Of a DNA stretch of 64,000 nucleotides, positions 26,430 through 33,848 are shown piece after piece. The stretch comes from Cupriavidus cauae (GTDB taxonomy: Bacteria; Pseudomonadota; Gammaproteobacteria; Burkholderiales; Burkholderiaceae), in NCBI RefSeq assembly GCF_008632125.1, contig NZ_VWRN01000045.1:62001-126000 (forward strand). The letters are read 5' to 3'. Both the position numbers and the translations under genes were made by a program. Position 1 is the first letter of the stretch. Each line of letters opens with the position of its first letter. The notes under the pieces were generated by a model that made no database searches, was not told the DNA's origin, and saw only the letters and a program-made list of their open reading frames with translations.

Positions 26430-27878
26430 ATGAAAGCGCAACACAACGCGGTGCGTGACACCGTGCCGCCGGCGCGCGCGCCCGTCGATGCGGTACCCGC
26501 CACCGGGCCGCTGCTGATGCTGGGCTTCCAGCATGTGCTGGTGATGTATGTCGGCGCGATCGCGGTGCCGATGATCATCGCCACCGCGCTGAAGCTGCCG
26601 AAGGAAGCGGTGGCCGTGCTGATCAACGCCGACCTGTTCACCTGCGGCATCGCGACCATCCTGCAATCGGCTGGCTTCTGGCGCATCGGCGTGCGGATGC
26701 CGGTGATGCAGGGCGTGGCCTTCAGCGCGATCCCGCCGATCCTGGTGATCGCCACCAATCCCGGCCTCGGGCTGCCGGCCGTGATCGGCGCGGTGATGGC
26801 GGGCGGTCTGTTGACGATGCTGATTTCGCCGGTATTTGGCAGGCTGGTGCGCTTCTTCCCGCCGATCGTCGGCGGCTCCATCGTGATGGTGGTCGGGCTG
26901 TCGCTGTTCCCGGTCGGCGTCAACTGGATCGGCGGCGGCAAGGGCGCGCCGGACTTCGGCGCGCCGCACAACCTGGCGCTGGCCGGCTTCGTCTTTGCGC
27001 TGATCCTGGCGATCAACCGCTGGCTCAAGGGCTTCTGGACCAATGTCTCGGTGCTGCTGGCGCTGGCGGCCGGCATGCTGGTGGCGATCCCTTTCGGCAT
27101 GGTCGACTTCGCCGGCGTCGCCGAGGCGCCGATGGTGGACGTGATCCGGCCGTTCTACTTCGGCTGGCCCGTGTTCGATCCGCTCGCGGTCGCCACCATC
27201 GTGGTGGTGATGGTGATCATCATGATCGAGTCGATGGGCCTGTTCCTGGCCACCGGCGACGTGGTCGGCAAGACCCTGACGCCGCGCGAGATGACCGACG
27301 GCCTGCGCGCCAACGGCCTGGCCAGCGTGATCGGCGGCGCGCTGAACGGCTTTCCGTACACGATCTACAGCCAGAACATCGGGCTGCTGGTGGTGACCGG
27401 CGTCAAGAGCCGCTGGGTGGTGGTGGCGGCCGGCGTGATCCTGTGCGTGCTGGGGCTGTTTCCCAAGATGGCGACCGTGGTGGCCTCGGTGCCGCTGCCC
27501 GCGCTCGGCGGCGCGGCGCTGTTCATGTTCGGCGTGGTCACCGCGGCGGGCGTGCGCACGCTGGGGCGAGTCGATTTCGAATCGCAGCGGCACAACGTCT
27601 ACATCGTCGCGGCGACGCTGGCGATCTCGCTGCTGCCGACCTTCGCCCCCACGCTGTTCCACCATCTGCCCAGGTGGCTGCAGCCGCTGATGCACAGCAG
27701 TATCCTGCTGGCCTGCGTGCTGTCGGTGCTGCTGAACCGGCTGTTCAACGGCGTGCCGCGCGGCGACCCGCATGCGGCGCCGCGGGGAAGCGCGCAAGGA
27801 GACGCGCAAGGAAGCACGCAGGGAAACGGGCAGGGAAGCGGGCAGGGAACGGATGACGCGCTGCAGCCCAGCCGCTGA
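26430..27878 (+). CDS. NCS2 family nucleobase:cation symporter
   Basis: A 482-residue permease with about 12-14 membrane helices, of the uracil/xanthine permease (NCS2) family. Typical parts are LMLGFQHVLVMYVGAIAVPMIIA at residues 30-53, the substrate-binding glutamate region (IIMIESMGLFLATGD) and the family motif QNIGLLVVTG (QNxGxxxxT), which fits the purine/urate branch. It would bring in a purine or related ring compound, perhaps for the adjacent molybdenum hydroxylase. ATG 26430 follows GGAAGGAGAC, a strong ribosome site; the frame is open upstream through a repeat but has no start of quality. The C-terminal tail is a repeat-encoded Gly-Gln/Ser stretch (GSAQGDAQGSTQGNGQGSGQ). Confidence 0.92.
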   Translation: MKAQHNAVRDTVPPARAPVDAVPATGPLLMLGFQHVLVMYVGAIAVPMIIATALKLPKEAVAVLINADLFTCGIATILQSAGFWRIGVRMPVMQGVAFSAIPPILVIATNPGLGLPAVIGAVMAGGLLTMLISPVFGRLVRFFPPIVGGSIVMVVGLSLFPVGVNWIGGGKGAPDFGAPHNLALAGFVFALILAINRWLKGFWTNVSVLLALAAGMLVAIPFGMVDFAGVAEAPMVDVIRPFYFGWPVFDPLAVATIVVVMVIIMIESMGLFLATGDVVGKTLTPREMTDGLRANGLASVIGGALNGFPYTIYSQNIGLLVVTGVKSRWVVVAAGVILCVLGLFPKMATVVASVPLPALGGAALFMFGVVTAAGVRTLGRVDFESQRHNVYIVAATLAISLLPTFAPTLFHHLPRWLQPLMHSSILLACVLSVLLNRLFNGVPRGDPHAAPRGSAQGDAQGSTQGNGQGSGQGTDDALQPSR

Positions 27879-27901
27879 ACGGCGACGGGAACACCGGGAG
27901 G

Positions 27902-27929
27902 GGTCGTCCCCGTGCACGCGGGGACGACC
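27902..27929. terminator. Bidirectional hairpin between permease and aldo/keto reductase
   Basis: GGTCGTCCCCG (27902-27912) pairs perfectly with CGGGGACGACC (27919-27929) across a 6-base loop. It lies in the 70-base gap between two convergent genes, where a shared terminator is expected. No clear T-run follows on either side, so release may be Rho-assisted. Confidence 0.7.
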
Positions 27930-27948
27930 GAAATACCGCTGAAGGGAT

Positions 27949-28758
27949 TCAGTCCCAGGCGGGGGCGATGCCTTCCGGATTGGCCAGCCGCTCGCCGCGA
28001 TCGAGCGTGGCGATCTTCGCCATCTCGTCGTCGGTCAGGCGCAGCTGCTGCGCCTGCAGATTGCTGGCGAGGTTCTCGCGCTTCGTCGACGACGGGATCA
28101 CCGCGAAGCCCTGCTGCAGCGCCCAGGCCAGCGCCACCTGGGCGGGCGTGGCGCCATGCGCCTGCGCGATGGCCTGGACCGCCGGGTCCTGCACCACCTT
28201 GCCGTAGGCCAGCGTCATGTACGAGGTCAGGTGGATGCCCTGGCCGCGCGCATAGTCGACCAGCTTGCGGTTCTGCAGATACGGGTGGATCTCGATCTGG
28301 TTGGTCGCGATCTCGCTGGCGCCGACCGCATCGATGGCCTGGCCCAGCAGCGACACCGTGAAGTTCGACACGCCGATCAGCCGCGTCAGACCCTGCGCCT
28401 TGGCCTCGGCCAACGCGGCCATGTATTCGGGCAGCGGCACCGCGCCGTTCGGCGACGGCCAGTGGATCAGCGTCAGGTCGACCTGCTCGGTGCGCAGCTT
28501 GGCCAGGCTGTCCTTCAGGCTCGGGATCAGCTTGTCGCCGGCCAGGTTGTCGGTCCAGATCTTGGTGGTGAGAAACAGGTCCTTGCGCGCGACGCCGCTT
28601 TCGGCGATGGCCTGGCCGATCTCGGCCTCGTTGCCGTAGATCTGCGCGGTATCGATCAGCCGATAGCCGACCGACAGGGCGTTCTTGACCGAGTCGATCA
28701 CGGTCTGGCCGGTCAGGCGGAAGGTGCCGAGGCCGAAGGCGGGAATGGTCTGCGTCAT
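27949..28758 (-). CDS. Aldo/keto reductase (2,5-diketo-gluconate reductase B type)
   Basis: A 269-residue NADPH-dependent carbonyl reductase with an eight-stranded barrel. The catalytic tetrad is visible: D36, Y41, K66 and H99 ([18 protein letters not shown]). The C-terminal cofactor motif is [10 protein letters not shown]. It is close to the DkgB group, which reduces 2,5-diketo-D-gluconate, methylglyoxal and other aldehydes. ATG 28758 follows GGAGCTCACC; upstream in-frame codons to 28845 encode a non-conserved leader and are not used. Confidence 0.92.
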   Translation of the reverse strand: MTQTIPAFGLGTFRLTGQTVIDSVKNALSVGYRLIDTAQIYGNEAEIGQAIAESGVARKDLFLTTKIWTDNLAGDKLIPSLKDSLAKLRTEQVDLTLIHWPSPNGAVPLPEYMAALAEAKAQGLTRLIGVSNFTVSLLGQAIDAVGASEIATNQIEIHPYLQNRKLVDYARGQGIHLTSYMTLAYGKVVQDPAVQAIAQAHGATPAQVALAWALQQGFAVIPSSTKRENLASNLQAQQLRLTDDEMAKIATLDRGERLANPEGIAPAWD

Positions 28759-28933
28759 GGTGAGCTCCAGGAATTCGGGGTCAGGATTGCGGATTCCGGG
28801 CATTGTCGGGCGGAACGCGCGGAGGAAACAGCCCCGGACCGTCAAATGACTGTTGCCTGCCGATCAAGGGTGGCGGGCTTGATGTCAGGCCGCTGCGGTC
28901 GCTTGGAGCGGGACCGCTGCGCTGGCGAGGCGA

Positions 28934-28968
28934 TCCCTCTCCCGCGTGCGGCGCTTGCGGGAGAGGGA
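28934..28968. repeat. REP-like palindrome TCCCTCTCCCGC/GCGGGAGAGGGA
   Basis: A perfect 12-base inverted repeat (28934-28945 with 28957-28968) has an 11-base loop. It shares its CCCTCTCC core with the palindrome at 3117-3142. It lies in the gap downstream of the SDR at 29012 and upstream of the aldo/keto reductase. Elements of this form are scattered between genes in many Burkholderiales and Xanthomonas genomes. Confidence 0.7.
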
Positions 28969-29011
28969 AGGGGCGGCACCGACGCTGCAGTGGTATGCCA
29001 GGACTGCGCAA

Positions 29012-29896
29012 TCACACCCGCACGTCGTCATGGTCCGTCGACACCGCCAGCGCGCGCCATGCCGACAGTTCCGCTTCGACCTTGCGGTGCTTCTCCGCGA
29101 TCCGTGCCACCGTGTCCGAGCCCAGCGGCAGCCGCACCGGCGGCGTCTCGCTGTCGGCCAGCGCCAGCAGCGCGGCGGCCAGCTTCACCGGGTCGCCCGG
29201 CTGCTGGTGATTGGCGGCGGCCATGTGGCCACGCATCGCGCCGACGGTCTCGGCGTAGGCGCCGATCTCCGAGCGCACGCGCACCAGCGAGCTGTCGTCG
29301 AGGAAGTCGGTGCGGAAGAAGCCCGGCTCGACCACGGTGGCGCGCACGCCCAACGGCGCGAGTTCCGCGTCCAGCGCCTCGGTCAGGCCCTCCACCGCGA
29401 ACTTGGTCGCGCCATAGACGCCCCAGCCGGGATAGGCCGCATAGCCGCCGATCGACGAGATATTGATCACGTGGCCACTGCGCTGGCGGCGCATCTGCGG
29501 CAGCACCGCGCGGGTTACGGCCAGCACGCCGAACACATTGGTGGCGAACTGCTGCTCGACTTCCTTTGCCGACGCTTCTTCCACCGCGCCGAGCAGGCCG
29601 TAGCCGGCGTTGTTGACCAGCACGTCGATGCGGCCGAAGCGTGCGACCGCGGCCTCGGCGGCCGCGATGGCCTGCGCTTCGCTGGTGACGTCCAGCGCCA
29701 CGCTCAGCAGGTTTGCATGCTCGCCCACTGCGGCGGCGATCGTTTCCGGACGGCGCGCGGTGGCGACGACGCGGTCGCCGCGGGCCAGCGCGGCACGCGT
29801 CAGCTCCAGGCCGAAGCCGCGCGAGGCGCCGGTGATGAACCAGACTTTGCTGTCGTTGGCGGCGATGTTGGCGGGGATGGTGATGTTGGCGGACAT
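29012..29896 (-). CDS. Short-chain dehydrogenase/reductase
   Basis: A 294-residue classical SDR, similar in layout to the one at 2044. Motifs: TGASRGFG (about residues 23-30), NNAGYG, the Ser in NISSIGG, and YGATK with catalytic Tyr and Lys. ATARRPE after the second strand suggests NADP. The start at 29896 follows a strong AAGGAG site; an alternative at 29917 lacks one. The substrate is unknown. Confidence 0.9.
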   Translation of the reverse strand: MSANITIPANIAANDSKVWFITGASRGFGLELTRAALARGDRVVATARRPETIAAAVGEHANLLSVALDVTSEAQAIAAAEAAVARFGRIDVLVNNAGYGLLGAVEEASAKEVEQQFATNVFGVLAVTRAVLPQMRRQRSGHVINISSIGGYAAYPGWGVYGATKFAVEGLTEALDAELAPLGVRATVVEPGFFRTDFLDDSSLVRVRSEIGAYAETVGAMRGHMAAANHQQPGDPVKLAAALLALADSETPPVRLPLGSDTVARIAEKHRKVEAELSAWRALAVSTDHDDVRV

Positions 29897-29985
29897 GGTG
29901 ATTCTCCTTTGAGACATGCTGAAAAAAGATCTGGCAATAGGGCGGTGTGTGCGGCGGTACGTGTCCTGGCGGCGCAGCGCGGCCT

Positions 29986-30429
29986 TTACACGAAGGCTGT
30001 TACGCCGGTCAGCGCCGCGCCACGTGCACGGGGATCGCCGTCGACGGTGCGGGCGCCGTCGGAGTACGGATCGAACTGCCGGGCCGGCGGGGCCGACACG
30101 CCGCTGCGATCCATGCCGGCAACCAGCGCATTCCCGCCTGCGCCACGCGCGCCCTCGGAGTACGGGTCGAAGCGGCCATCGCGCAGTCCCTGGGTGAACA
30201 CGTCATGCGCGCGCGCCGCCACGATGCGGGCACGGCCATTGCCGTGCGCGCCCTCCGAGTACGGATTGAATGCCCCCTGGCGCAGTCCCTCCGAGAACAC
30301 GTCGTGGCTGCGTGCGGCCGTGCTGGCCGGCGTGCTGTCGATCGGCGCGGCGTTCGCGCTCTGCAGCGAAAGGCTGACCACCAGCGAAACGGCGGCGGGA
30401 ACGAAGATGCGGGTGAATTGGGCAATCAT
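29986..30429 (-). CDS. Small exported protein with DVF-EGLR / FDPYSEGAR repeats
   Basis: A 147-residue protein with a signal peptide (MIAQFTRIFVPAAVSLVVSLSLQ, cleavage near SANA-AP). The mature part contains two full copies of a 35-40 residue repeat built from HDVF(S/T)xGLRxGxF(N/D)PYSEGA(H/R)G, plus a third partial copy FDPYSDGART. The conserved DPYS-x-GAR motif suggests a structured, repeated ligand-binding or assembly unit in the periplasm or outside the cell. I know similar repeat-bearing exported proteins in Burkholderiales but cannot name a function. The start follows CAGGAGCGACATC. It lies upstream of the SDR on the same strand and is probably separate. Confidence 0.75.
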   Translation of the reverse strand: MIAQFTRIFVPAAVSLVVSLSLQSANAAPIDSTPASTAARSHDVFSEGLRQGAFNPYSEGAHGNGRARIVAARAHDVFTQGLRDGRFDPYSEGARGAGGNALVAGMDRSGVSAPPARQFDPYSDGARTVDGDPRARGAALTGVTAFV

Positions 30430-30589
30430 GATGTCGCTCCTGAAGAATGGTCTCGATCGGTTTCGATAAGGGACGGTGGCTGCGGCGCGTTCCCCGGTGT
30501 TGCCGGGGTTTCGCAATGCAGCCGCCGTTGAGACCAATCTAGGTGGGGAGCGACTGTGGCACTAGAGCGGGCAATGCCGACTCAGAAGC

Positions 30590-30711
30590 AACCGGAAGTT
30601 GTGAATCTCCCGGTACCAATTGCGGGTTGCCGGTTAGCGGTTGGCGGTTGCCGCTTGACGGTTGCCGCTGACCGATTAGAGGCCGCCGATCACCGCTTGC
30701 CGGCACCGGCC
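30590..30711. repeat. Degenerate repeat downstream of the LysR gene
   Basis: GCGGTTGCCG-like units (GGGTTGCCGGTTAGCGGTTGGCGGTTGCCGC and derivatives) fill the space directly after the stop codon of the LysR gene at 30712. The 282-base gap 30430-30711 holds no gene I can support. Confidence 0.65.
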
Positions 30712-31641
30712 TCAGGAAGCCAGCCCCGCCAGCCGCGACAGCGACTGCTCGGCGCCGCGGCTGGCCTCCACCACGAAGTCGATGAAGCGGCGGACGCGCG
30801 TGGGCATCTGCGTGCGATGGGGGAAATACATGTACAGGCCGATATTGCTGGCGCTGTAGTCCGTCAGCACCGGCTTGAGCCGCCCGCTGACCAGGTCGCC
30901 GTGGATCATGTACGCCGCCAGCTGGCCGATGCCCATGCCGGCGCGCACGGCCTCGACCTCGGCCTCGAGGTCGTTGAAGCTCGCGACCGCGGGCACTTCC
31001 TGGTAGACGAGGTTGCCGTCGATCTGCAGCTCCCACGGCACCATGCGGCCGGTCGATGGGCGGCGAAAGCCCGTGCACTGGTGCCGCAGCAGATCATCGG
31101 GGGTGGTGGGCTCGCCGTGCCGGGCGAGATAGTCCGGCGCCGCGCAGATGACCATGGGCACATCGCACAGCCGCCGCGCCACCAGGTTCTGGCCCGGACT
31201 GGTGCCGACCCGAAAGCCCACGTCGATCCTGGCCTCGACCAGGTCCGTGAAGAGGTCGCTCAGCACCACGTCGAACACGATGCCCGGATACTGCGTGCGA
31301 AAGCCGTGCACCAGCGGCACCAGCACGCGGCTGCCCAGCGAGGGCGGCGCGGTCAGCCGGATCATGCCGTCATCCTCGCTGCGGCTGCTCCGGATCTGCT
31401 CCAGCGCTTCGTCGAGCTGACGCATGCCGGGCGCGGCCAGTTCGAACAGCCGTGCGCCTTCGGTGGTCAGGCTGAGCTTGCGCGTGGTCCGGTGCAGCAG
31501 GCGGACGCCGAGGTCGGACTCCAGCGTGCGCACTGCCTTGCTGACCGCCTGCGGCGTGACGCCGGCCTCCACCGCCGCGCGGCGGAAGCTGCCGGCGCGT
31601 ACCACGCCGATGAAGAGGGTGAGGACGCGGGCCTTGTCCAT
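30712..31641 (-). CDS. LysR family transcriptional regulator
   Basis: A 309-residue LysR protein of the CrgA/DsdC-like group often linked to SDR or oxidoreductase control. The HTH is MDKARVLTLFIGVVRAGSFRRAAVEAGVTPQAVSKAVRTLE. The effector domain begins near residue 90 (GMIRLTAPPSLGSRVLVPLV) and runs to the end. ATG 31641 is preferred; a TTG nine bases upstream is possible. It is co-directional with the SDR at 29012, but no clear target site is visible. Confidence 0.9.
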   Translation of the reverse strand: MDKARVLTLFIGVVRAGSFRRAAVEAGVTPQAVSKAVRTLESDLGVRLLHRTTRKLSLTTEGARLFELAAPGMRQLDEALEQIRSSRSEDDGMIRLTAPPSLGSRVLVPLVHGFRTQYPGIVFDVVLSDLFTDLVEARIDVGFRVGTSPGQNLVARRLCDVPMVICAAPDYLARHGEPTTPDDLLRHQCTGFRRPSTGRMVPWELQIDGNLVYQEVPAVASFNDLEAEVEAVRAGMGIGQLAAYMIHGDLVSGRLKPVLTDYSASNIGLYMYFPHRTQMPTRVRRFIDFVVEASRGAEQSLSRLAGLAS

Positions 31642-31723
31642 GATCGGCAACCGGAGGTTGAGAATGGCGCCATGATAGCGCCGATCGGTTACGCAACCGG
31701 ACGAGCCGTTGCGACCGCCATCC

Positions 31724-32659
31724 TCAGCCGGTTCGGCGGCGGCCCGCCTGCGCCGTGCCCGGCAACAGCGCGGGCACCAGAGTATGCAGTTCGGCCAGCA
31801 CGAGCCGCGCCGCGCGCGACAACGGGTGATGGCGGGTCAGGACGATCGCGATCGTGCGCGGCAGCGCGGGCTCGACGATCTCGATCACGGCCAGGCGGCC
31901 GTCGCGCACTTCCTCGTCGACGCCGAGCAGCGGCAGGATCGTCATCGCATGCCCGCCCATCGCCACGTCCTTCATCGTGGCCAGCGATTCGACCTCGAGG
32001 ACGATGTCGAGCGCGATGCCGAGCTGGCGCGCATGCTGGTCCAGGATCGAGCGCAGTCCGTTGGGCGCGGGCGGCAGCACCAGCGGCAGGCCCGCCAGCT
32101 CGCGCAGGGCGATGCGGCGCCGCCGCGCCAGCGGGTGTCCTGCAGCGCAGACGAGGTATGTGGCCACCTGGCCCATCACGTCTTCGTCCTGCCGCGCGGC
32201 GGGCCCATAGCGGCTGATCACCGCGATGTCGAGGCGCCCGGAGGCGAGCTGCTCGTCGAGCTGTCCGCTGAAGCCCTCTGTGAAATGCAGCCGCACGCCG
32301 GGAGCGCGCGCCCGCAGCGATTCGAACAGGCGCGCCACCAGCTGGCGCGCCATCGATGACAACACACCGATCCTGACCACGCCCGAGGGCACGCCGGCAC
32401 TGTCCTTGATCTCGTCCCGCAGGCGCGCCGACTGCGCCAGCAGCAATTCCACCTGCGGCATCACGCGCCGGCCGAACTCGGACAGCACCACGCCGCGGCC
32501 GGTGCGCTCGAACAGCCGGTCGCCCCATTCGGCCTCGAGCTGGCCGATGCCGCGGCTGACCAAGGACTGCGCCACGCCCAGCGTGCGAGCGGCGCGCGAC
32601 AGCGAGCCCAGCTCGGCGACCAGCGCCAGCGTTTCGAGTTGCTTCAGATTCATCGCCAT
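31724..32659 (-). CDS. LysR family transcriptional regulator (divergent from Bug gene)
   Basis: A 311-residue LysR regulator. The HTH is MNLKQLETLALVAELGSLSRAARTLGVAQSLVSRGIGQLE; the effector domain starts near residue 88 (GVVRIGVLSSMARQLVARLF). It is divergent from the Bug-type solute-binding gene at 32821, the first of a catabolic run to 39227, and probably regulates that run. Two starts, ATG 32659 and ATG 32653, differ by two residues. Confidence 0.9.
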   Translation of the reverse strand: MAMNLKQLETLALVAELGSLSRAARTLGVAQSLVSRGIGQLEAEWGDRLFERTGRGVVLSEFGRRVMPQVELLLAQSARLRDEIKDSAGVPSGVVRIGVLSSMARQLVARLFESLRARAPGVRLHFTEGFSGQLDEQLASGRLDIAVISRYGPAARQDEDVMGQVATYLVCAAGHPLARRRRIALRELAGLPLVLPPAPNGLRSILDQHARQLGIALDIVLEVESLATMKDVAMGGHAMTILPLLGVDEEVRDGRLAVIEIVEPALPRTIAIVLTRHHPLSRAARLVLAELHTLVPALLPGTAQAGRRRTG

Positions 32660-32720
32660 AGTGTGCCCCGGTAAGGCTGCGGCGCCGGGCGCTGGCCCAT
32701 GCAATTGGGTGATAACAGGT

Positions 32721-32740
32721 ATAGCGGATTCTACGCTTAT
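32721..32740. promoter_or_regulatory. Candidate LysR box
   Basis: ATAGCG-GATTCTA-CGCTTAT is an imperfect inverted repeat with the T-N11-A character of LysR sites, in the divergent gap between the LysR gene (start 32659) and the Bug gene (start 32821). It is an inference from shape and position only. Confidence 0.45.
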
Positions 32741-32820
32741 GCAAAGCGGCCCCAGTCCCTACACTGCGGTCATCCCTGCCAACCGAGCGGGGAATGAACA
32801 CAGCAAGGAGACGACCCGTC

Positions 32821-33822
32821 ATGACTTCCATTGCCCGCCGGCGACCGTTGCTGGCCACCGCCCTGATCACGGCTCTGGGCCTGACCGCGCTGGCCGCCGT
32901 GCCGCCGGTGCACGCCGCGGGGGCCTACCCGGAGAAGCCGATCCGCCTGGTGGTGCCGTTCCCCGCCGGCGGACCCACCGATGCGATGGCCAGGCTGATC
33001 GGCCAGCGGCTGTCCCAGCAATTGAGCCAGCCGGTGGTGATCGACAACCGCGGCGGCGCCGGCGGCACCATCGCCACCGAAGCCGCCGCCGCGGCAACGC
33101 CCGACGGCTACACGCTGTTTTTCTCGACCACCGGCACGATGGCGATCAATCCGTCGCTGTACAGGACGATGAAGGTCGATCCGCTGAGGGCGTTCGATGC
33201 GGTGGGCTCGGTGGCGGCGACCGAGAACGTGCTGGTGGTGCCGCCATCGCTGGGCGTGGGCAATTTGCAGGAGCTGATCGCGCTGGCGCGGCGCAAGCCG
33301 GGCAGCCTGACGTTCGGCTCGGCCGGCAACGGCAGTTCCAACCATCTGTCGGGCGAACTGTTCAAGTCGATGGCCGGCATCGACATCGTGCACGTGCCCT
33401 ACAAGGGCTCGAGCGCGGCCTTTACCGACCTGCTGGGCGGCCGCATTTCGATGATGTTCGACACGGTCTCGAGCCAGGTCCAATACCTGAACGCCGGCAA
33501 GGTCAAGGCGCTCGGCGTCACCGGGCCGGCCCGCTCCGAGGCATTGCCGAAGGTGCCGACGATCGCCGAGTCTGGCCTGCCGGGCTTCGACGTGACGATC
33601 TGGTTCGGGCTGTCCGCGCCGAAGGGCACGCCGCCCGACGCGCTGGCCCGGCTCAACGGCGATCTGCAAAAGGTGCTGGCACAGCCGGAGGTGCGCGCCC
33701 AGCTCGCCCAACTCGGCGCCAGGCCCTTGCCCGGCACGCCGCAAGCGTTCACCGGCCTGATCCAGCGCGATACCGCGAAATGGTCGGCGGTGATCAAGGC
33801 GTCCGGCGCGACCGTCGACTAG
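32821..33822 (+). CDS. Bug family (TctC) tripartite tricarboxylate-type solute-binding protein
   Basis: A 333-residue periplasmic solute receptor of the Bordetella uptake gene family. A signal peptide (LLATALITALGLTALAAVPPVHAAG) leads to the typical first strand YPEKPIRLVVPFPAGGPTDAMAR and the ligand loops GGAGGTIATEAAA and FGSAGNGSSNHLSGELFK. Such proteins bind carboxylates or aromatic acids. No TctA/TctB membrane genes are nearby, which is usual for these expanded families. ATG 32821 is chosen because AAGGAG lies 12 bases upstream; ATG 32794 is a longer alternative. It stands at the head of the acyl-CoA genes, so an organic acid fed to the synthetase is the likely ligand. Confidence 0.92.
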   Translation: MTSIARRRPLLATALITALGLTALAAVPPVHAAGAYPEKPIRLVVPFPAGGPTDAMARLIGQRLSQQLSQPVVIDNRGGAGGTIATEAAAAATPDGYTLFFSTTGTMAINPSLYRTMKVDPLRAFDAVGSVAATENVLVVPPSLGVGNLQELIALARRKPGSLTFGSAGNGSSNHLSGELFKSMAGIDIVHVPYKGSSAAFTDLLGGRISMMFDTVSSQVQYLNAGKVKALGVTGPARSEALPKVPTIAESGLPGFDVTIWFGLSAPKGTPPDALARLNGDLQKVLAQPEVRAQLAQLGARPLPGTPQAFTGLIQRDTAKWSAVIKASGATVD

Positions 33823-33848
33823 CGCGCCGCGCGCCGCCCCTTCCCTCG

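Noticed and set aside
26213..26458. An 81-residue Thr/Ser-rich plus-strand frame before the permease
   Set aside because: Most of it is the 9-base repeat read in one frame; there is no ribosome site and the permease starts inside it in another frame.
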